Assembly: GCA_016785225.1 (NCBI GenBank)
Contig: JAFBJZ010000103.1
Coordinates: 396,501 to 460,500 of the forward strand
Reading direction: 5' to 3'
Source of the DNA: Psettodes erumei
Lineage: Eukaryota > Chordata > Actinopteri > Pleuronectiformes > Psettodidae
Length of the DNA: 64,000 nt
The translations under genes and the position numbers were made by a program. The notes beneath the pieces were generated by a model. The model was not told the origin of the DNA, did no database searches, and worked only from the letters and a program-made list of their open reading frames with translations. Positions 55,004-64,000 of the stretch are shown here, piece by piece. Every line of letters begins with the position of its first letter. Within the stretch, counting starts at the first letter, position 1.

Positions 55004-56940
55004 GTGAGTCTGGATGAATCATTTCTCTCTTCTCGTCTCTTTGGGGCTTTTATACTGGGACTAATGTCACTCTGCTTCATTGGAGCTGGTTGCTGGTTTC
55101 TCTCACTTTTACAAACTCACATCAAACCAAACAAAGTGTGATTAGAAAATGAGATGATGCGTGTACTCTGCTGGGTGGCATCCTGACCGCACTGCTGTTC
55201 TGATTCATCAATGTGTTGATGTTTGCAGGTCCCATGCAGACACATTGTTTCTTGTGCTGTGAAATGCTGTGTGTAGTTTGTTTAAGAAAAGGAAAAAAAT
55301 TCTACAGTCAGCAAGTAAGTTCACATTTAGTGCTGCAATTTCTTAGTCATTAACTAAACCACATAAAATCAGGGCATAATGCTGTTATTACCACAGTAAT
55401 GCTACTTTTGTTTCTGAGGGAAAGAAAAACAAAGTCAAACCTTCCCAAGCTCATTTTTATGACTTTATTTTTAGGGAAGTGCTTGCTCAGCTAAATGCAA
55501 TGAGGTGTGACCACACTGCAGCTAAAGCAAAGCCAGTATCCCCACAATAACCACAGTCAGGTTTATGGGGTTTTCTGGGGACCACCTAAGAGTAATCGTT
55601 AGCACAGGCTGCTGGTAGAAGCAGAGATAACCACGCAGTCTCTCCAGCGGCCACTGGATGCTGCGCTACAATTTCTGTTAACCTAATTAAGACTAATTAA
55701 ACAGAACTACAAAGTCCATATTTGACTTGATGGAGGTATCCTCTCAGCTCACTGCACCCATCATGCACTGCAGAGCAAAACACTGTGGGTTCCCGCTCAT
55801 TGCACCTCTATGATGTAGAGTTTTCTATTTCTGGTCATGCCACTTGTCTGACAAGTCCAAGTCTACAATTCCACACATGCGCTTGAAGTCAAATGTGTAG
55901 TTTGGAGTTTTACTCAAGGTTGCAGGTCTGAGAGTTGACAGGAAGAACTCTTTGTTGGAGGTCAGAGGCGAAGAGATAAAACAGTCAGCAACTTTTATTA
56001 ATTTCTGGACCTTCTTCTGCTGATAAGAAGCTGCTTCCTCCCTGGTCGCCTGAGGTTAATGCCCACGTCTGTCTTTGTCTTTCTGTTCCATTGTTTTCTT
56101 TCCTTTGCTTTGTTCCTGTTGTTTTGTCCAGTCCCAGAAATATCAGTGTGAGACAACACTGCATGATGTGAAGAAAAAGAGCAATACTTCTTAAACCTTT
56201 TGGATACTGCAGTGGGATACATTTAGATACAATAATATATTCAACTGTACACTTAAATACCCTGGTTGCTAGTAATGTCAATGGAGTGGTAGATGCCAGC
56301 AGGATTTTGCAACATGATGTTGCTCTAGAAATTGTGGCTGGTCTGTCATCTGTACTTTATGCTGGCTTGGTTTTCACAATTCATTGTGTGGACATTCAGT
56401 GCAGCGGGGGGGTATGTCTCCATTTCTGAAAGGCATGCTAAACTATTGATATGAAGAAACTACTAACAACCCAGGAGAGCACATAGTCATACGCACGTGA
56501 ACGCACCACCTGGCTTTACTCTACCTGTGTGATGCGGCAGTGATTTCTCCTGCTGGTTTTCATCCAGATCGCTGACCTCCCTCTGCCAAAAGCTTCCATT
56601 CCCTTCTTATCTCTCTCAGCCTCTCTCTCCCCGTTTGTTTACACATCTGGCACATAAGCATGCGTTCTTTATGTGCACAGTGATTCTAGAAACTGTAGCT
56701 GTGTTTTTACAGAACGACTGCAACACAAATGTGTGAATACATGCAGTGTGTGCGCCCTGCATTTGTGTTACACCAGCAGGAACAGACACATCTCTAGCAG
56801 AAGAACATATATACAGAGATTGCGTGTGTGCTGGATAGTATAAACAGTTGTGTTTAAGTGTAAGCTGAGCCTGTGACACACTGTATGTGTGGGCGTGTGT
56901 GTTTTACAGGCTTCAGTCTCCGTGTGGTAGAGATTAAATC

Positions 56941-58904
56941 ATGGGGGCCCAGGACGTCAACATCAACGCAGGGTCACAACCTTCTGCTCGGCACCGGAGT
57001 CCCTTCAACAACATCAAGGTTTGTCTCTTCTTCATGTCCAGAATTTGATGTTTGATGCTCTTTGATTCAAGAGGGTGTTTTTTAACCCAAAAGCTGAACA
57101 TTATAGCCTCCATGAAGTTGGAGATCTTCGAATGACAACAAACTTTTAGAAGTTAGACTCTGATCCCTTCAGACTTCCTAATTATTTAAACTGTTCCAAA
57201 ATCCCACTCTGAGCTCATGGGGAAGAAGAAGTCATTATAGTAGAGGACTCCAGGTGTTTTCTATGAATAAATCCAAACAATGTGGTCTGCTGGACTTGTT
57301 GTAGTCTTTCTGTGGAGAAATTTCAAACCCTGTAGGCCATTCTGGTTTTGTTCTCTGAGATCACGTCAACATTTCCTCTCACATAACTCTGAGGAGCTTT
57401 CATTACACCCTCATATTTGGTGCTTGTTGATGTTACTGCATTGACCTCAAATGAATTAATTGTGAGGAGTTTGCTTTTTTATTCCTTTTTATTCCTCTTC
57501 CTTCTTGTCTCTGCAGTTCTTTGTGTTTTGCCACAGTCTGCTGCAGCTGTCGCAGCTGCTGGTGTCAGGCTACATGAAGAGCTCCATCTCCACCATCGAG
57601 AGGCGTTACGGCCTCTCCAGCCAGAAGTCTGGGCTCCTGGCAGCCTTCAATGAGGTCAGCGCAGACACCCGAGGTCTTACGTGATAGTTTCGGGATGAAC
57701 ATGTGTTAGCATTTCTAGCTGCTGAGACCATAAATGCGTGTTTGGATGCTCTTTATAAAACAGCTGCTGTACGTCTGTGTGCTCCATTCTGTGCAGGGGA
57801 ATCACTTTAAAGGAGAGGCCGCTATTCCTCAGTGTCTTTCGTTTTCACTCTGTTGTCGAAATCAAAACACATTCATCGCCTTAACCAGCACACTGTTAGA
57901 TGTTAGTGTTGTTCAGGATGTCATTATGTGTATTGTCAGGTGGGGAACACGGTCCTCATCGTCTTTGTGAGTTTCTTTGGCAGCCGAGTTCACCGGCCGC
58001 GGTTTATTGGCAGTGGAGCTCTGCTGGCCTGCCTCGCCTCGCTGCTCATGGCGCTGCCACACTTCCTGAACGGACCATACCACTACACCGGCCGGACCAC
58101 CTGTGAGACTACTCACACACACACACACACACACACCTCTGGTCCCCTGTCTGCTTACCCAGCAACCCCAATGTCTGAGAGGACCTAGGCCTTCACCTGA
58201 GTCCCATCAGGTCTCGGTTCCCCTGAAATGAGAAGAGGTTAAAAGTGACAGATCTTTCCTCTGGTGCAAACCTGAGGACATGAGTGGTAACGACCTAAGT
58301 TAAGGGAGTGTAGCTGTCAGGTTGATGATCAGGACAAATCAAGAACTCGAGCTAGAAGAGGAAGAGAAACTTTGATGTGGACAAGGAAGAGACATTTACA
58401 CTTAAAGACACTTACTTACCCCACCTTTCTGTTTCCCAGCAACCTCCAGTTATAACAGCTCAGGTCTCTGCAAGTCAGGAAGCCCCTTCACCACCCCGTC
58501 CTCCAATCAGAGCTGCAGTGAGCAGGAGAACCCCACCCATCAGGGGGTGTACCCTGTGCTGCTGCTGGGTCAGCTGCTGCTGGGCATCGGGGCCGTCCCC
58601 ATCCAGCCCTTTGGCATCTCCTACATTGACGACCACGCCAGCAAGAGGAACTCGCCGCTATACCTCGGTACGCCAACTGTGTGTGTGTGTGTCCGTCCCA
58701 AGTTACCTACCTTAGGTGTAGACACACACACCTGTTTTTCTGCTCATCAGTGATTGGCTGATTAAGACCAGGTGTGGAGCATGACACTATCTGACTTTTG
58801 AAATGTAAATACCCTAAGACAGAATAGCTGTGGGTGGAAGAGTGAAGACTCATAGAGACACTGACCACACAAAACCCAGCTCACATTGTTCATTTTTGTC
58901 AAGC

Positions 58905-58935
<31 letters not shown>

Positions 58936-61136
58936 CATGTGTTATCCTGTTTGTGCCAAACTGGGGGAGTCGATCGTGATGATGTTTCCTCTTCCCAACA
59001 TTTGAGTCAGATAGCTGACACCTTCAGTCTTACATTCTAAACTTAGTGAAAACCATAAGGTTTCCTGTTAAGACAGCACTAAGAAGCCGTGTGGAACACA
59101 GCTCTTTCCTGGTCATAATTGCCAGAGGATGGCACAAATGGTATTTATGAGTGGAAAGATGGCGGTTTTCCTTTAACATGAACATGTCCCAAGGTGATGC
59201 AACGCTGCACTCTACACTGAATCCCCACTGAGAAACCCAAACTGAATATGCACTAAGATATACAACAACAACACAGTTCACCTAGTTTCACAAATACAGA
59301 GATTAAAGTGTATCTGCAGTGGAGGCATCACTGGACTACACCACCGAGGTTACACGTACACCATGCCGGCAGGTCCACATTATGGTCACTTTATGGCAGT
59401 TTATCTGTAGTTCAGTCAGTCTTTTGGGCGTGAGCAGGCTGACACTGGGAGCGTCCTCCACATCTGGCTCGGTCACACCAGCCTGTGGAATCTGCAGTTC
59501 TCACATAACAAACCTGTTTTTTACTGGGTTCCTGGAAGGAGTTTAAACCTGATCCACAGGGAGGAAATCAGAATTACTGAGGCCAGGGTTTGTTACGCTT
59601 TGACACCGAATGCATTGGACCTTTTTTCTAAGTCTTTGGAACATTGAATGTGGAAGAGCTCTGAGATCTGAAATCATGTCAGTATTGAAACAAACAAAAA
59701 ATAAAAAATAACTTGTCATAAAACAATTACATGCTAGACATTTGTAATGCTCAGGGCACAATATGTAATGCAGCAGTAGATTGTGTACTCAGTGGGGTTA
59801 TTAAAATTTAACTGAACTGAAGATAAAGTTTAAGCTGCGAGCTGAAGGACCAAACCTGAAGAGTTTCACATCTTTTCATGCAGCAGCAGTGTGTTGGTGT
59901 TCTGAGGCTGTTTTCCTGTTTTTTGTTTCGCAGGCATCCTCCTCGCCGTGACCTCCATCGGCCCAGCCTTCGGCTTCATCACCGGCTCCTTCATGCTCCG
60001 CTTCTACGTTGACTTTGACAAGTTATCCAAAGGTGAGTTGGTATGCAGCGCTGATGACTTACAGCTGGACCTGAAACACAAGTTATGCACAATGCCTTGC
60101 AATGCCCAATGCATTTCCTCACTTCCAGTTAAACTCATTTATAACAGTTATATGAAAGGAAAGGGAGGAATCCCTGCATGTTAAGTTCACTTAGCACTCC
60201 CTGGAGTTCATTCTGTTGAAGTGTAAATGTAAAAGTAAATGGGTCATTTGCTCAGAGTAGCAGCTGTAAAAACAGAAGCAGACCAATGCAGTAAAAATGA
60301 CAGGAAATAACATATTAATCCCTCAGTAATGTGACATTCAATGAGGTCTTATTCTGAAAGGTCTTCACTCCCCTAACATTTTGGTTCATTGGGTGTTAAG
60401 CTATTCATCATGTGATATGTTTTGAGCTGTATTGTGTCGACTTGTGTCGTCTCTTACACTGAACTCTTACACATATTACAGTGTATACACTATGTACTTG
60501 CTCTCATAGTGTGTGAGTTTGGACAGAGTATGGTTGTAACAGTTTAAAAGACACAAACGCACCACGCCCCACAAGGAAACCTGTTTAATACTTCCTGTTT
60601 GTCTGTTGAACCACCTCACCAGTCAAGTTGGAATTACATTTTAGTAGTAGAAGGTGTGTTTACATCTCGTCTGCTTAGAACCAAATCTGATGTGTGTTGT
60701 AACCTGAAACCTGCCTGTAACTCTGCATTTCAAACACCTCCTCTTTTTTCAAACATAAAATTATGATCTTGCCACACATTAGCCGCAGATGAATGCTAAC
60801 AAACAGATTTTTATAAGTGAGTCTCCAGATCCTCGCTTATGTTTGAATGAGGTGAAGCGTTGCAGCTTGTCAGAAAGACTGAACAAAGAACAATACAGTG
60901 AAAGATAAGCTCGCCGCTGTAGATAACCGTATGGGTCATGAAACAAGTGAAGCATTAGGCCAGGAATGAAATGAAAGGAAAACAACTGAAAAGGTTTCAG
61001 GGTTCATCATGAATCAGGATCTGTGGCAGGACTCAGCAGTGGAACTCTGACACTCAGCTTGTTTGACGCTTTCAGGATTAACGGAGCTCAGCTTTCTCCA
61101 GAGACTAGTTCAAACAAAAACCTGCATCCATACACA

Positions 61137-61206
<70 letters not shown>

Positions 61207-61327
61207 CAATGCAAGCCCTCTATAGGAAGGAGCTTGTATGTGCTTATGCATGCATGTGTAATATGTATGTTTAGATGGTCATGTGTGTATATGCAGGACC
61301 TTTGTGTTCTGTGATGTGAAAATTTGC

Positions 61328-61368
<41 letters not shown>

Positions 61369-64000
61369 ATCAGTTTGAGGCCCTGGGCCTTGACCTGAAA
61401 AGTGAGGACAGCTTCATTTGCCTTATTACCTTATTATCATTACTTACTTATTATATTACCTTATTACCCTATACCTTATTTTATTTTTTAGCATTTCTTT
61501 AGTGTAAGGGAAGAAAGTTAGTGTGCTAGTAAGGGTACCCACAAGTAGATAATACTTACTACTTAGTACTGAATACTTGTTTGTGAAGATATGTAAGTTT
61601 TATTAAAAGATTGTGGGATCATGTTGCAACATAGCTCCTCTGTGTTCTGGATGAGTACCTGTATTTTATTGGGAAGCCAGTCATTTATTGACGTCGGTGC
61701 TGTGTGAGTCATTAACAGTCGGTTGTTTTATTGGCGTCTGTCAAGCTTTTTCTGTCGCAATCAACTTTGCAAAGAACTGAAGTATGCTGAGAGAATTATC
61801 TGATCTGATCTGCATGAACAACTTATTGTACATGCTCAAGCAAATTGACTGGCAACCGCAGTAGAGCATATACATGACCCTACGATTATTACCCCTGGTT
61901 AATCAGAGGAGACATAAAAACAGGGTTGTGTGGAGCTCATGTCCTACTTTCTGTACTTTAGAGTGACGAGTAGTGATATCATGTTGTTTGTTCCTGTCAC
62001 CACAGTCAGAGGCAGCAGGATTGACAGCCAGAGGCTTGTGGGTGCCACCTGCCAACTGGCTGACATTAACACCTGCACTGAGACACCCATTCTTTTCACC
62101 CCTTATTGTGCAGCTGTAGTTGTCCTGACGACTGAAAAACAGCAATCGTGAAGGGAGGCTCTGAACCCTGCTCACGGTCAAACATAATCTGTCAATCAAT
62201 TAATAATAGTATGTATGATAGTGACATATTTATATATATTTATATATGTATAAATCAGTAGTCTCTGTATTTCTGGGTATTTTCTAACATTGTTATTGGG
62301 ACAGGAGACCATGTTACCCATTCTCTCTTTTTTTTTTTTTAGTAATAGGGCCCCTTGCGCGCCAAATTCTCAGGGCTCTGTGTCATCAGTCGTGTTTGAT
62401 ATTCACCCTTTGACATTTTCAGGCCTTTGCACCTCTAGCTGTCAATATATCAGTGACACAAGCACCCATCATACCCACTCACAGACCCACAGGGTGCTGT
62501 GGACATCCCATGTTCTTGAGTCTTGCAGCGAATGGGGAGTGACTGACGCTGCACTCTTTTCGTTCTTCTTCCAGACGAGATCAAGCTGGACTCCAAAGAC
62601 CTGCGCTGGGTGGGCGCCTGGTGGCTCGGCTTCCTTGTGGCCTCCTGCCTCCTCTTCCTCACTGCGCTGCCTTATCTCTTCTTCCCCAGAAACATGCCCA
62701 AGGAGGTGAGAAAAAACCCAGGCCACAATCTCGACATGCCCAAACAGCACTGCTTTAGTTTGCTGTGGCACATTCCCCAAAAGGAACGTAATGCTTCAGC
62801 TCAAAAGATAAGAATTCTATTATTTATCACAACATTTTTCACTTAACGCCTTACACTTCAGCTGATGGCACACACCTGCTTAGAGCTGGTGTTTGAGGTG
62901 AAACAGGAAGCAGTGCGGATCAGACCAACAGCTCTCTGAACACCATCGATCACATCAATAAGTTGTGCCTAAAAAAGACTTGAGCGTGTTGGTGACTGCA
63001 TTCTACCTTTTTGTTGCTGTATTGTCACTGTCGAACCTGAAAACTGCTGAAAGTCACATATAGTTTTTATATTTTCAGGCAGCACTCGACTGGGGCAGTT
63101 TTCTGCTGCAGATAAAGTCTCCAGTCTCCAAATTTCACTCATTGTCTTCCCACTGTCTGTTTGTGTGTTTACATCCCAGAGGGCCTTCATGAAAACACTG
63201 ATCGTTTCATATGGAATTAATTTAAAATCGAAAGTTAGTTGTCCAATGAGACTCTGAACATTGCATTCTGTGAGAAGGCAGGGAGTTGTGTCAGAACAGT
63301 GTTGAGCAACAACCTGGCACCAGTCTCTTCACTTTGCTGTCAAAGATTGTTTTCTTGAGGCAAAGCCAGAATGTCTCCCTGAGTTCAAGTGAAACAGATT
63401 TCTCTCCTGCTGATAACACATTGTATTATCTCGCTATGCAAAGATAAAGTCTTTTTTCGTTCCACTTCATAACACAAGCCACATTGTTGTACAGCATGCA
63501 GAGGCTGTAATGTAAGCAGGGCCTCAGCAGACTTCCTGAAAGAAGAGGCGCAGACTCTGTGGGGTTTTGAATACTGCAGTGGAAATAAAGAAAAAAACAA
63601 GTTTGTGGTTTTCTGTTTCCATTTTTGTTCAGGACAGCACAGATGATGTGGAGAGCACATCGGAGAGTAAGCAGCAGCAGACAAACACGCACCAGGAACT
63701 CTCCCTCCTTCATTTCCTCAAAAGTAAGAGTCTTCTTTTCGTCTTCCCCTTCATGTGTCATGAAGTTGCATCAGAGGAAAGTAAAGGTCACTGACACATC
63801 GTGACTTCACAAGAGATTTGCCATCAGTGTTACTTGAAAGCAAGACCACACAGCAGCTTCATATGTCTGTATTTTCATGCTCAGCTGATACAGAGCTTCA
63901 AACTGCTTGAGTTCTCATCAGTCTGGGTCTGAACCCTGAGTCATCAGACCTAATCAGCCTCACTGTCCATCGCTGTCCTTCAGGTTTTCCTCGTATCGCT
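56941..64000 (+). CDS. slco2b1: Solute carrier organic anion transporter 2B1-like, 5' part (cut by window end)
   Basis: A sodium-independent plasma-membrane transporter of organic anions such as steroid sulphates in the family. Coding exons: 56941-57018, 57517-57654, 57940-58102, 58440-58667, 59934-60032, 62575-62705, 63633-63723, and from 63984 past the edge; every junction has GT and AG, and phases agree (0,0,1,1,1,0,1). They encode MGAQDVNINAG, then FFVFCHSLLQLSQLLVSGY (TM1), KSSISTIERRYGLSS, the signature VSFFGSRVHRPR, the motif VPIQPFGISYIDD, GPAFGFITGSFML, and WVGAWWLGFL, the family's conserved tryptophan motif. CHSLLQL, AFNEVGNT and WVGAWWLGFL fit SLCO2B1 better than SLCO2A1 as I remember them. 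NSS and NQS in the loop of exon 4 are possible glycosylation sites. The hydrophilic exon 7 is an intracellular loop. It lies outside the receptor cluster and shares no sequence with it. Confidence 0.9.
58111..58136. repeat. (CA)n microsatellite in slco2b1 intron
   Basis: About eleven CA units, starting nine bases after the donor of coding exon 3. Confidence 0.9.
58903..58931. repeat. (GT)n microsatellite in slco2b1 intron
   Basis: About thirteen GT units in the intron between coding exons 4 and 5. Confidence 0.9.
61138..61204. repeat. Long (TG)n microsatellite
   Basis: More than 30 uninterrupted TG units. The translated Cys-Val runs in two frames are an artefact of this repeat. Confidence 0.97.
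61328..61366. repeat. (GT)n microsatellite, second array
   Basis: About 18 GT units, 125 bp after the first array in the same intron. Confidence 0.95.

Larger units (their letters stand above)
60033..62574. other. Intron of slco2b1 (2.5 kb) rich in microsatellites
   Basis: Between coding exons 5 and 6. It includes two (GT)n arrays and an ACCTTATT-repeat stretch (61414-61480). Open frames here are shadows of the repeats or unsupported. Confidence 0.7.

Noticed and set aside
58377..58715. 112-codon open frame overlapping slco2b1 exon 4
   Set aside because: Wrong frame relative to the transporter exon, whose junctions and motifs are clear.
61023..61314. Cys-Val repeat proteins
   Set aside because: Translation of a (TG)n microsatellite in an intron.

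Overview
The window is a stretch of teleost (ray-finned fish) nuclear DNA. It is AT-rich and non-coding between genes, has GT-AG introns and many (CA)n/(GT)n microsatellites, carries remnants of dispersed fish repeats, and encodes fish-type odorant receptors beside an organic-anion transporter of the SLCO2B1 type. I cannot name the species. I found no CRISPR, bacterial, plasmid or viral feature.

Layout. From 1 to about 52 kb is an odorant receptor (OR) cluster with 19 receptors. Eighteen have the whole coding region in one exon; the first of these is cut by the window edge. One more is split into at least three coding exons (26.3-28.4 kb). Plus-strand receptors occupy 1-19 kb (seven genes, two tandem arrays: about 2.7 kb units at 1-5.8 kb and about 2.9 kb units at 7.6-15.1 kb). 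A head-to-head inverted pair lies at 20.5-24.1 kb, then the split receptor. Minus-strand receptors run from 29 to 51.5 kb, including a 2896 bp tandem duplication at 34-39.6 kb. By N-terminus the single-coding-exon receptors fall into two subfamilies: A (MENYT-type, genes at 1-24 kb and 48-51.5 kb) and B (NQT/NRT/NLT-type, 29-46.6 kb). Subfamily B therefore sits nested inside A.

From about 54.8 kb to the right edge is the 5' part of a plus-strand SLC organic anion transporter, best matched to slco2b1: a probable non-coding leader exon, seven complete coding exons and the first 17 bases of the next. It appears to mark the edge of the OR cluster.

Gene anatomy. Most receptors share one plan readable from the sequence: a CCCCT/AGGGG core (Olf1/EBF-like), a TATA box about 12-25 bp downstream, a short non-coding leader exon with a GT donor, an intron of about 0.2-1.8 kb, and an acceptor AG usually 0-4 nt before the ATG. 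One such promoter (7.42 kb) has no gene of its own.

Work on the receptors shows strong homogenisation. A block from the end of TM3 to TM5/6 is almost the same in genes far apart and in both orientations, while TM1-TM3 and the C-terminus differ; one gene (2335-3300) is a clear mosaic. No receptor has an internal stop or frameshift. I did not find an undescribed kind of molecular system. The most interesting signals are the conversion mosaic, the inverted duplication with an altered leader splice donor in one arm, the orphan promoter, the split receptor, and an exon-like block repeated on the opposite strand.
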